Positions 6,951 through 14,698 of a stretch of 21,831 nt of DNA are shown one piece after another. The notes beneath the pieces are model-generated. The model searched no databases and was not told the DNA's origin. It saw only the letters and a list, made by a program, of their open reading frames with translations. Source of the stretch: JANXSF01 sp043755435 (GTDB lineage Bacteria > Acidobacteriota > Terriglobia > Bryobacterales > Bryobacteraceae); contig JAYUSZ010000359.1 of assembly GCA_043755435.1 (NCBI GenBank), forward strand, positions 1 through 21,831, given 5' to 3'. Within the stretch, counting starts at the first letter, position 1, and the number at the start of each line of letters is the position of its first letter. The translations under genes were made by a program, and so were the position numbers.

Positions 6951-8765
6951 TTACCCCTGTGTTTGCTTTTTCGGACGTTGATTTTCTTTGAGGATTTTCA
7001 TGCGCAACCGGATCGATTTCGGCGTCACTTCCACCATTTCATCGTCGCCAATATACTCAATAGCCTGTTCCAGATTCAACAGTCTTGGCGGGACCAAACG
7101 AATGGCTTCGTCGGAACTGGAAGCGCGCATGTTCGTCAGCTTCTTTTCCTTGACGATGTTCACATCCAGATTGTTCTCGCGGGAATGTTCGCCAACAATC
7201 ATGCCTTCGTAAACTTCTGTGGCTGGCTCCACAAACATCTCGCCGCGTTCCTGCAAATTGTATATTGCGTACCCGGTTGTAACACCCGAACGATCCGCAA
7301 TCAAGGATCCAGTAGGCCGCATTGGGATATCGCCCTGCCAGTCAATGTAGCCGTGGAACAGGGCATTCATAATGGCTGTGCCCCGCGTATCAGTAAGCAG
7401 TTCACTACGAAGACCGATCAAGCCGCGCGATGGAATTTCAAACTCCATACGCACACGGCCCGAGCCGTTATTCACCATCTTGGTCATCTTGCCTTTACGG
7501 CGGCCAAGCTTATCCATCGCCACGCCAACAAAGGTTTCTGGCAAATCGATCACCAGAATTTCCTGCGGTTCCTGCAGCTTACCGTTCACCGAACGAGTAA
7601 TGATTTCAGGCTTTCCAACCATCATCTCGAAGCCTTCGCGACGCATCATTTCCACCAGAATCGCCAACTGCAATTCGCCGCGTCCAGCCACCCGGAATGC
7701 ATCCGGCCCGCCGGCTTCGGTCACTTTAATCGAAACGTTCGTGAGTAGTTCCTTGTCCAACCGGTCACGCAAATTTCGTGAAGTTACATACGTCCCTTCC
7801 CGTCCCACGAATGGCGAAGTATTGATTGTGAACATCATCGCGATGGTCGGTTCATCAATCTGAATTACAGGTAGTGGTTGAGGATTTTCCGCACTGGTTA
7901 CGGTTTCCCCAATCGTGATTCCTTCTACACCGGCAATGGCAACAATGTCACCTGGGTGCGCATCGGTTTCTTCTACCTTCTTCAAACCTTCAAATGTGTA
8001 GAGCTTGGTAATCCGCGTCTTTTGAATGCTGCCGTCCAGCTTCACAATGGCAACTTCATCGCCGTGCTTCAAACGGCCATTGAATACGCGGCCGATGGCC
8101 ATGCGCCCCAAATATTCACTGTAATCAAGATTGGCAACCAGCAGTTGCAACACCTTGTCCGGATCGCCTTTAGGCGGTGGAATGGCACTCAGAATGGTAT
8201 CGAACAGCGGCCGTAAATCCTCCGCTTCATCTTCCATCTTCAACTTCGCCAAACCATTTTTCGCAACGGTGTAGATGATTGGAAAATCCAACTGATCTTC
8301 TTTGGCGTCCAAGTCAATGAACAAGTCATAGACTTCGTTAATCACTTCCTGAACACGGGCATCAGGACGATCGATCTTGTTGATCACAACCACAGGCGTA
8401 AGGCCGGCTTCAAGAGCCTTCCCCAATACGTAACGGGTTTGCGGCAACGGGCCTTCGCTGGCATCAACCAGCAGCATTACGCCGTCAACAATTTTCAATG
8501 CGCGTTCTACTTCGCCACCAAAATCACTATGGCCGGGGGTGTCTACAATATTAATTTTGGTGCCTTTGTAATGCACTCCGGTAGTCTTGGCAAGAATGGT
8601 GATACCACGTTCGCGTTCAAGGTCATTGGAATCCATTACACGGTCGGCGATGTTCTCGTTGGCACGGTAAATGCCGCTCTGACGGAACATGGCATCTACT
8701 AGCGTGGTCTTGCCGTGGTCGACGTGCGCAATGATAGCGATGTTACGGATATTCTCGGTTGAAAT
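6951..8765 (-). CDS. typA: Translational GTPase TypA/BipA
   Basis: TypA (BipA) is an EF-G-like ribosome-binding GTPase involved in 50S assembly and stress or cold adaptation. The motifs run in order: NIAIIAHVDHGKTT (P-loop), RERGITI (switch I), DTPGHSDFGGE (G3), NKIDRPDA (G4), then the beta-barrel, EF-G-like domains and the BipA-specific C-terminus. The first in-frame ATG (8690) lies after the P-loop and cannot be the start. Extending the frame upstream to the TAA just beyond gives no ATG, GTG or TTG. An ATT at 8765 follows CTCCTT at 8774-8779 (AAGGAG on the coding strand) by 8 nt. It gives a 604-residue protein beginning (I/M)STENIRNIAIIAHV, the normal family length and N-terminus. Downstream on the same strand are the MATE gene and the small ORF. 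Confidence 0.95.
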   Translation of the reverse strand: MSTENIRNIAIIAHVDHGKTTLVDAMFRQSGIYRANENIADRVMDSNDLERERGITILAKTTGVHYKGTKINIVDTPGHSDFGGEVERALKIVDGVMLLVDASEGPLPQTRYVLGKALEAGLTPVVVINKIDRPDARVQEVINEVYDLFIDLDAKEDQLDFPIIYTVAKNGLAKLKMEDEAEDLRPLFDTILSAIPPPKGDPDKVLQLLVANLDYSEYLGRMAIGRVFNGRLKHGDEVAIVKLDGSIQKTRITKLYTFEGLKKVEETDAHPGDIVAIAGVEGITIGETVTSAENPQPLPVIQIDEPTIAMMFTINTSPFVGREGTYVTSRNLRDRLDKELLTNVSIKVTEAGGPDAFRVAGRGELQLAILVEMMRREGFEMMVGKPEIITRSVNGKLQEPQEILVIDLPETFVGVAMDKLGRRKGKMTKMVNNGSGRVRMEFEIPSRGLIGLRSELLTDTRGTAIMNALFHGYIDWQGDIPMRPTGSLIADRSGVTTGYAIYNLQERGEMFVEPATEVYEGMIVGEHSRENNLDVNIVKEKKLTNMRASSSDEAIRLVPPRLLNLEQAIEYIGDDEMVEVTPKSIRLRMKILKENQRPKKQTQG

Positions 8766-8779
8766 GGCGATAGCTCCTT
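8763..8779 (-). promoter_or_regulatory. typA ribosome binding site with apparent ATT start codon
   Basis: On the coding strand AAGGAG is followed by an 8-nt spacer and ATT. This is the only plausible initiation site between the in-frame TAA upstream and the GTPase P-loop. An ATC two codons further upstream is also non-canonical and sits too close to the Shine-Dalgarno. AUU starts are known for infC and pcnB in E. coli and make initiation sensitive to IF3. Confidence 0.65.
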
Positions 8780-8817
8780 GGGATTACAACAGGGTTACAG
8801 ATCTCGATGGGATTGTT

Positions 8818-9276
8818 CTATACTAGTTTCTCACGAAACTCACCCAAAATGGTTTCCAGCCTTTCGCGCATCGCTTTTGCCATGCGCGGATCTTCCCCGC
8901 CAGTAGTCACAGCAATCTGTAAATTCCCATCACGCACCCTCGCCGGAACCAGGAAGCCGCACTCTTCCGGAGCATCAGCAACATTCACCCAAATGCCAGC
9001 CAACTTGCACTTCATAGCTATTTCAGCATTCACTTGGCGGTCATTGGTGGCCGCGAATACAAGTGTCTTTCCACGCAGATCTGTCGACCTGAAACCGCGC
9101 TTCTCCCACTTAACATCCAGCTTCAAAATTTCTTCTTCAACACCAACTGGTGCCACCACTGTCACCCTCGCACCCGCTTCCACAAGCCCTTTGGCCTTGC
9201 GTACAGCCACTGGACCAGCTCCAACAACAAGCACGGAAATGCCTTCCAAGTTCAGAAAAACAGGGTAATAAATCAT
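8818..9276 (-). CDS. Precorrin-2 dehydrogenase / sirohydrochlorin ferrochelatase-like (siroheme synthase N-terminal domain)
   Basis: This NAD-dependent enzyme of siroheme (and B12-branch) synthesis oxidises precorrin-2 to sirohydrochlorin. The 152-residue protein contains the Rossmann motif VLVVGAGPVAVRKAKGLVEA and the ATND segment. It also has the family-defining VNVADAPEECGFLVPA, whose Asp matches the catalytic aspartate of Met8p/CysG, and then LQIAVTTGGEDPRMAKAMR. I chose ATG 9276 (MIYYPVFLNLEG) because AGGA lies 10 nt upstream and this is where family similarity begins. The open frame upstream is antisense to der. The protein is shorter than Met8p or full SirC (about 200 aa) and lacks much of the C-terminal helical region, so chelatase activity is uncertain. 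It is divergent from der across 22 bp. Confidence 0.86.
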   Translation of the reverse strand: MIYYPVFLNLEGISVLVVGAGPVAVRKAKGLVEAGARVTVVAPVGVEEEILKLDVKWEKRGFRSTDLRGKTLVFAATNDRQVNAEIAMKCKLAGIWVNVADAPEECGFLVPARVRDGNLQIAVTTGGEDPRMAKAMRERLETILGEFREKLV

Positions 9277-9298
9277 GTGAATGCTATCCTGATGGTAC

Positions 9299-10639
9299 AT
9301 GGTTGATTTAGAAAACATTCCGGCTGAAGCTGAAGGCCCCCTACCTTCTATTGTAATTGTGGGCCGGCCGAACGTTGGAAAATCAACTTTGTTCAACGCA
9401 ATTTTGGGCAACCGCCGTTCCATTGTTGGCGACGAACCAGGCATTACCCGAGATCGTATTATCGGCGATGCCGCCTACGATGGACGCAAATATCAGTTGA
9501 TCGATACCGGCGGCATCATCCCTAACGATGAAGAGCTAATCCCCACTCAAATTCTGAAGCAGGCTCGCATGGCTCTGGATGATGCGATCCATATTATTTT
9601 TCTAATCGATGGCCGCACGGAGATCACTTCCGCCGACCGTGATTTGGCCGTAATGCTGAAGCGTCTTGGGAAACCAGTGGCCCTGGCCGTCAACAAAATC
9701 GACAGCTTTAAGAATGAAAATCTTCTTCACGGTTTTCACGAACTGGGGTTTGAGGATATCTTCCCCGTATCCGCCGAACACCGTCAAGGCCTGGACGATC
9801 TACTGAGTTGCGTAACACAAAACATTCCCGTAACAGAAGATACTCCAGTAGGACTCGACAAGCACAAACGCATTAAAGTTGCCATCATCGGTCGCCCGAA
9901 TGTAGGAAAATCTACTTTGTTGAACGCCTTCATCGGTACTGAGCGTTCCATTGTTTCTCCCATCGCCGGCACCACTCGCGACACTGTGGATGAAAGCATC
10001 ATTGAAAACGGCGTGGAATTCATGTTCATGGATACCGCCGGTATCCGGCGCAAGGGAAAGACCAAGGAGATGGCCGAAAAGCTGAGCGTGGTAATGGCCA
10101 TGCGCCATATCCGCATGGCTCACGTGGTGATGATCATTGTGGATGCCACCGAAGGTATGGTGGCGCTGGATGCGACCATAGCCGGCTATGCCCACGAAGA
10201 AGGCCGCGCCATCATCATCGTCGCCAACAAGTGGGACGCAGTAGTGGATAAAACGAAACAGAAGTTTGAAGAAGAAATCCGCGAAGAGTTGAAGTTTCTG
10301 GAATACGCCCAAACTGCCTACATCAGCGCCAAGCTGAATCGTGGCGTAAGGGGGCTATTCAACATGATTCAAATTGCCTACGATTCCGCTTCCTATCGCG
10401 TAGGAACAGGCGCTTTGAATCGTTTTGCAACCTCGTTGGTGTTGGAACCGGATGTACGAATCAAGTACATTACCCAAGCCTGCATCCGCCCTCCAACGTT
10501 TGTTGTTTTCACCGATAAGCGCAACTCACTTCACTTCTCAGCCGAACGAAATTTGGTCAACCGCATTCGCCGCGCCTTCGGATTTAAGGGTACGCCAATC
10601 GTAATCAAAAGCCGCTATAACCCACGCAAGAAACGCTAG
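9299..10639 (+). CDS. der: Ribosome biogenesis GTPase Der (EngA)
   Basis: Der carries two tandem GTPase domains and a C-terminal KH-like domain and is needed for 50S subunit maturation. The first domain shows GRPNVGKSTLFN, DTGG and NKID. The second shows GRPNVGKSTLLN, DTAGIRRKGK and NKWD. The C-terminal domain ends with the usual basic tail KSRYNPRKKR. The 446-residue length is normal. ATG 9299 is the natural start, about 20 residues before the first P-loop. Its Shine-Dalgarno is weak, and any promoter must overlap the 22-bp gap or the start of the divergent siroheme gene. The stop is 8 bp from the convergent DASS transporter stop, and no hairpin terminator lies between. Confidence 0.97.
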   Translation: MVDLENIPAEAEGPLPSIVIVGRPNVGKSTLFNAILGNRRSIVGDEPGITRDRIIGDAAYDGRKYQLIDTGGIIPNDEELIPTQILKQARMALDDAIHIIFLIDGRTEITSADRDLAVMLKRLGKPVALAVNKIDSFKNENLLHGFHELGFEDIFPVSAEHRQGLDDLLSCVTQNIPVTEDTPVGLDKHKRIKVAIIGRPNVGKSTLLNAFIGTERSIVSPIAGTTRDTVDESIIENGVEFMFMDTAGIRRKGKTKEMAEKLSVVMAMRHIRMAHVVMIIVDATEGMVALDATIAGYAHEEGRAIIIVANKWDAVVDKTKQKFEEEIREELKFLEYAQTAYISAKLNRGVRGLFNMIQIAYDSASYRVGTGALNRFATSLVLEPDVRIKYITQACIRPPTFVVFTDKRNSLHFSAERNLVNRIRRAFGFKGTPIVIKSRYNPRKKR

Positions 10640-10647
10640 GGGCAGTT

Positions 10648-12078
10648 CTACCAAATTCCAAGCAGCTTCCACCATCCAAATCCGATGGTGGACCAAATCA
10701 GCAGGTTCACAACCGAAACAACAAACCCAACGCGCCACCAATCTTTGAAGCTGACATAATCCTGAGCAAAAAACATGGGCGATGGAGTAGTCCCATAGTG
10801 CGTCAGCCCTGCCGATAAATTCACGAAGCACGCGAAGGCATAACACACCAATCCAATCGGAGCTCCTTGCGCTTTGAGCACAGCAATAAAAGGTGTGTAC
10901 ATGGCAAGCAAGTGCGCAGTGATACTTGCCAATCCGTAGTGCGTATAAAAGTAAATAAGCAAGGCGAAAGCAAACAAAATTGGCCAAGGCTGAGTTCCAA
11001 ATATGCCGACAACACCATTGGCGAATAGTGTGGTGACACCCGTTTCATTCAAGATTTTGCCCAAATTGACTAAGCCGCCATACCAGACAAACATATCCCA
11101 GGCGGTCTTTTCAGATCGCACGTCTTCCCACTTCAGAACGCCAAGCAGTAGCAAAGCGCCGCAGCCCAGAAGCGCAGTTACCGTAATGTCCACTTGATGA
11201 AAGCTCCCCTTAGTAACCCACAAAGTGCAAACAGCCACAAACACAATGGCCAAAATTTTTTCGTGGTTCGACATACCACCCATGGCTTTCAATTGGCTGG
11301 TGGCAAACTCTCTCGCTTCCGGCGTCTTGCGAATTAATGGAGGAGACATTCGCATCACCACCCACGGAATCACCGCCATCGATAAAAGTCCTGGAACAAT
11401 CCCGGCCATAAACCAACCGCCCACGGTCATTGTGAAGCCCTGTTCTTTAGCCATGCTCGCAGCAATCGGATTCGACGCTTGGCCGGTGAAGAACATGGCA
11501 CAGGTGACGCAAACACTTTGGTAGACGGCCATCATCAAATAGCGCCCCAACACATTCGCTGTAGCACCCGGGGACGATCCGTAGAGTTCTGCAATTGATC
11601 GCACAATGGGCAAGATCACACCACCGGAGCGTGCCCCATTGGAAGGGATAATTCCAGCAAGCGAAAAGTCCGAGAGTGCCAGCGCATAAGTAACACCGAT
11701 AGAAGTCTTGCCGAAGATTCGCACAAAGAACAACGCAATACGCCTCGCCAATCCGGTATTGATCAATGCTCGCGAAATGAAGAACGCAGCCATTACCAGC
11801 CAAACCGTAGGATCGGCATAGCCCGCCAATGCTTTGGCAATGGGAACCCCACCGACAATCGTTGATACCGTCACGCAAACCAAAACGAAGGCCCCGCCGG
11901 GCATGGGCTCAAGCATCAGACCCAACACCATGGCGATGAACAAACCAGTAAATTGCCAACCCTCCTGCTTCATGCTGGGCGGCTTGGGAATCAGATAAGA
12001 AAAAATAAGGTAGACAGCAATGAGGATTGCAAACGATGCGATCCGTCGATTCGGCGACTGCGGGGTATTCTCGGACAC
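10648..12078 (-). CDS. DASS family (SLC13/CitT-like) anion:sodium symporter or antiporter
   Basis: This 476-residue integral membrane transporter resembles the bacterial CitT/TtdT/SodiT1 branch of the divalent anion:Na+ symporter family. These carry citrate, tartrate, malate, 2-oxoglutarate or similar dicarboxylates. Markers are the N-terminal helix SFAILIAVYLIFSYLIP, DPTVWLVMAAFFISRALINT, the first substrate/Na+ hairpin around IIPSNGARSGGVILPI, and the second half with LTHYGTTPSPMFFAQDYV and GFVVSVVNLLIWSTIGFGWW near the C-terminus. The start is GTG 12078. No strong Shine-Dalgarno is visible and no ATG alternative exists nearby. It is convergent with der and divergent from the HAF/PEP-CTERM gene. 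The exact substrate cannot be assigned. Confidence 0.9.
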   Translation of the reverse strand: MSENTPQSPNRRIASFAILIAVYLIFSYLIPKPPSMKQEGWQFTGLFIAMVLGLMLEPMPGGAFVLVCVTVSTIVGGVPIAKALAGYADPTVWLVMAAFFISRALINTGLARRIALFFVRIFGKTSIGVTYALALSDFSLAGIIPSNGARSGGVILPIVRSIAELYGSSPGATANVLGRYLMMAVYQSVCVTCAMFFTGQASNPIAASMAKEQGFTMTVGGWFMAGIVPGLLSMAVIPWVVMRMSPPLIRKTPEAREFATSQLKAMGGMSNHEKILAIVFVAVCTLWVTKGSFHQVDITVTALLGCGALLLLGVLKWEDVRSEKTAWDMFVWYGGLVNLGKILNETGVTTLFANGVVGIFGTQPWPILFAFALLIYFYTHYGLASITAHLLAMYTPFIAVLKAQGAPIGLVCYAFACFVNLSAGLTHYGTTPSPMFFAQDYVSFKDWWRVGFVVSVVNLLIWSTIGFGWWKLLGIW

Positions 12079-12242
12079 TAACGGAGCATCATACCATCCC
12101 CACCCACCCGTCTATCTTAAGTAGGCCGATTACGGTATGACCATATCCAAAAATGGACCGGTTCAGTGGATTTTTCTGACCCTTTTTTCCTCACTTTGAA
12201 TGGGATACTCAACTCACATCTAAATTACTCAAGGAGCTTCCT
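12079..12242 (+). promoter_or_regulatory. Divergent promoter region between the DASS transporter and the HAF gene
   Basis: A plausible sigma-70-type promoter faces the HAF gene: TTGAAT at 12196-12201, a 17-bp spacer, and TCTAAA at 12219-12224. A clear AAGGAG at 12231-12236 follows, 6 nt before the TTG start. A small palindrome, TATGACCATA, lies near 12137-12146 and could be an operator. I saw no sigma-54 (GG-N10-GC) element of the type described for some PEP-CTERM regulons. Confidence 0.4.
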
Positions 12243-13370
12243 TTGCGAAGAACCAGATCTATGCTGGCCCTGGTGGCCGCATGCTTTACGCCGTTAGTAT
12301 TTGCCGACGTCATCATTCCGTCCTACCGTGTCACAAGCCTTGGGACGCTTGGGGGAACTTCCAGCACGGCGTACTCGATCAACAACCAGGGAGTGGTCGC
12401 CGGAGTAGCTACCAACGCCTCTGGTCAGGAAACAGCTTTTACTCATAACGGCCTTGTGATGTCGGCCCTGCCGTCTAGCAATGGCGCGATTATGAGCAGT
12501 GGTGCCCGCATCAATGATCGTGGAGAAATAGCGGGCACCACTTTTTTTAACGGATCCAGCCAGGCGACAATCTGGAACGGTGAGGCTCAGTATCTATCAA
12601 ACTTTTCCTTCGGTTACGGTGGCGCAACCGGTATCAATAACAAGGGTCAGGTAACCGGAAATTCCCAATTTTCCGATGGGCACGGGGAAGCGTTTCTTTG
12701 GGATGGTTCCCAGATGCAAGCCTTGGGATTGCTACCTGGCGGCGATTGGAGTTCGGCCAATTCCCTTAATTTTTCCGGCCAAGTTGTGGGTTCTGCCACC
12801 AATGCAAACGGCAACTTCCGCGCCTTCAGTTGGACAGCAAACAACGGCCTTACTCAAATAGGAACGCTAGGCGGGCGCAACAGTAACGCGCTTGATGTGA
12901 ATGACGCCGGAACCATTATTGGCAGTTCGCAAGTGCCCTACGGTTGGACGCACGCCTTCCAATACATAGCCGGAGCAATGCGGGATTTAGGTACGCTGGG
13001 CGGTGGCAATAGTTACGGCTACGGCTTAAATAGCGCCAACGATGTTGTGGGATATTCCGATACCAGCGAGGGACTGAACCGTGCGTTCCTTTTTCGCAAC
13101 GGCGCGCTGGTGGACTTGAATGGTTACTTATTAAACAACCCGGGCTGGGTTCTGGAACAGGCTTATGACATTAACGATCAAGGCCAAATTGTGGGAGTAG
13201 GAACGTTCAACGGTTTGCGAACAGCATTCAGGCTAGACCCGCTAGCACCCCAACTTCCAACGAGCAGTTCCCCGGGACCATCATCCATTGCAACTCCTGA
13301 ACCTTCAACTCTGCTTGCGTTTCTATGCGCAGGAGCAGCAGCTGTGGTCAGCCGCTTCAAAATCAGCTAA
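12243..13370 (+). CDS. HAF-repeat PEP-CTERM surface protein
   Basis: This 375-residue exported protein starts with a signal peptide (MRRTRSMLALVAACFTPLVFA, cleaved before DVIIP). The mature part is built from about seven copies of the HAF extracellular repeat, about 40-50 residues each. The repeat's LGTLGG strand recurs at VTSLGTLGGTSS, QIGTLGGRNS and DLGTLGGGNS, and INNQG/INNKG/INDQG-(Q/V)-(V/I)-x-G follows each. The C-terminus carries a PEP-CTERM sorting signal: ATPEPSTLLAF, a hydrophobic helix, and the basic SRFK tail. Such proteins are processed by an exosortase and are usually associated with extracellular polysaccharide. The exosortase is not in this window. The TTG start at 12243 is preferred over ATG 12261 because AAGGAG lies 6 nt upstream and the leader gains its basic residues. 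Its TAA overlaps the stop of the convergent TenA-DUF1080 gene. Confidence 0.88.
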   Translation: MRRTRSMLALVAACFTPLVFADVIIPSYRVTSLGTLGGTSSTAYSINNQGVVAGVATNASGQETAFTHNGLVMSALPSSNGAIMSSGARINDRGEIAGTTFFNGSSQATIWNGEAQYLSNFSFGYGGATGINNKGQVTGNSQFSDGHGEAFLWDGSQMQALGLLPGGDWSSANSLNFSGQVVGSATNANGNFRAFSWTANNGLTQIGTLGGRNSNALDVNDAGTIIGSSQVPYGWTHAFQYIAGAMRDLGTLGGGNSYGYGLNSANDVVGYSDTSEGLNRAFLFRNGALVDLNGYLLNNPGWVLEQAYDINDQGQIVGVGTFNGLRTAFRLDPLAPQLPTSSSPGPSSIATPEPSTLLAFLCAGAAAVVSRFKIS

Positions 13371-14698
13371 AGCCGTCGAATAGCAATGTTGCGGAACCAA
13401 ACCACATCACCATGATGCTGTAAGGAAATTGGACACCGTTTAATCGGATGCTCGACCATCGCTCTCATATCATCGGAATTCGCTGTTCGTGCTCTCAACA
13501 ATTCTTTTAACTCAGCCGATTCCAAATCTTCATCCACCACCTTCACACCGTTCAACCAGTGCTCCACCCGCATCCCGCGCTTCACAATACGTACTTCATT
13601 AAACTCCCCAACCGGTTTTGCAACTTTTCCCTTGGCTGGAACTAACCCGTAAAGTGCACCTAAGCTATTCTTCGGACTGCTTAGTGCGTCTTTATTCTTG
13701 GCGTCATCGGCCAACTGATATTCAATCCCTTGCGATGCTGTGCCAGGCTCACCTCTACCGGCGTTCCGTCTCGTCCGGAACCCTTGCACCAAGTACTTGA
13801 TTCCAGAATTCGCACCAGCCGTCGCTTTCCATTCCAGCTTCAATTCGAAATCTTCAAAAGTCTGTTCGGTGATGATGTCTTGAAAGTGCGGGTCATTGGC
13901 AACCTTCAAAGTCTTCAAACAACCGCCTTCAATAGTCCACGATTTATTTGGAAACACACCACCATTCGTGTTCCGCCAACCCGTTGTGGTTTTCCCATCA
14001 AACAAAGAGATCCATTGTTGGTCAGGCGGCCACTGCTCACGATTCAAGGCCATGTCCCAAAACATGTACTCATAGCGCGCCGAAATCAAAAACAGCTCTT
14101 TGAGCCTCGCTTTCTCCGCTACACCCAACCGCGCAGTTGCAGCGTTCATCATGTCCAAAACCTGCTGCACAACCTTTGCATATTCAGCCGCTGCATACTG
14201 GTTAATCCAGCGCTGATAAGCCTCGTTCTTCGAACCCTTCTTTTCCAGCTCGCGGCCCACTTCCAGGTAGATCCAGTAACACGGCAGCATTGCCGCCAAG
14301 CCTTCTGCAAATGAACCGCGCTGCACTGTTGCCAGCAGATGATTGGTGTAGGCGTAATTGGTGGGGGCCATTTTCCCAGTAGGTTTGTCCAACCCATAGC
14401 TCTTCAAAATACTGGTATGCAACTGCTGCTCCGCAGCCAATGCTTCCTTCGCGTGGGTCTCTAAAGTCCTCCGCCAATCGGCCCGCGGGGCCTTCTTGGC
14501 CAGTGCCTGCAGCGCCTCACCATAAACATGCAGATAGGCGGAATCTTGATCCAGATAAAACAGAAAACTCTCGCGAGGCAGTTCTCCACTTACCAGACCC
14601 TTTAGGAAAGAATGCTTCAGTGTTTGATCATAGACAGACTTTGACCCAAGCCACAGTTCATCGGTGAACGATGCTGCTAATAAAAATAAGGCCAGCAT
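13367..14698 (-). CDS. Exported TenA (thiaminase II)-DUF1080 fusion protein
   Basis: This 443-residue protein has two domains. Residues about 11-222 form a TenA/THI-4 domain, which in known members hydrolyses aminopyrimidine thiamin-breakdown products. Its residues match the B. subtilis TenA active site with constant offsets: Asp52 and Tyr55 (LDQDSAYL), Tyr117, Cys140 (MLPCYW, nucleophile), Tyr168 and Glu210 (ARYEYMFWDM, acid). From about residue 229 comes a DUF1080 domain (WISLFDGKTTTGW to VVWFRNIAIRRL), a concanavalin-like fold found in secreted 3-keto-disaccharide hydrolases. The first 10 residues (MLALFLLAAS) are a hydrophobic extension preceding the usual TenA start FTDELW, suggesting export although no basic n-region is present. 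ATG 14698 is chosen over the adjacent TTG because it forms a TGATG junction with the DUF1501 stop, so the two are translationally coupled. The natural substrate is unknown. Confidence 0.85.
   Translation of the reverse strand: MLALFLLAASFTDELWLGSKSVYDQTLKHSFLKGLVSGELPRESFLFYLDQDSAYLHVYGEALQALAKKAPRADWRRTLETHAKEALAAEQQLHTSILKSYGLDKPTGKMAPTNYAYTNHLLATVQRGSFAEGLAAMLPCYWIYLEVGRELEKKGSKNEAYQRWINQYAAAEYAKVVQQVLDMMNAATARLGVAEKARLKELFLISARYEYMFWDMALNREQWPPDQQWISLFDGKTTTGWRNTNGGVFPNKSWTIEGGCLKTLKVANDPHFQDIITEQTFEDFELKLEWKATAGANSGIKYLVQGFRTRRNAGRGEPGTASQGIEYQLADDAKNKDALSSPKNSLGALYGLVPAKGKVAKPVGEFNEVRIVKRGMRVEHWLNGVKVVDEDLESAELKELLRARTANSDDMRAMVEHPIKRCPISLQHHGDVVWFRNIAIRRL

Noticed and set aside
6915..7748. 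277-codon plus-strand ORF
   Set aside because: It is antisense to typA, has His/Asn/Phe-rich composition typical of shadow frames, and resembles no family.
7372..7863. 163-codon plus-strand ORF
   Set aside because: Ser/Arg/Pro/Thr-rich antisense shadow of typA.
6951..8690. typA starting at the first ATG (8690)
   Set aside because: It would delete the P-loop and give a protein about 25 residues short; the upstream frame encodes the canonical N-terminus.
8818..9444. Longer form of the siroheme enzyme starting at 9444
   Set aside because: The extra 56 residues are antisense to the der P-loop region; the family N-terminus and ribosome binding site support ATG 9276.
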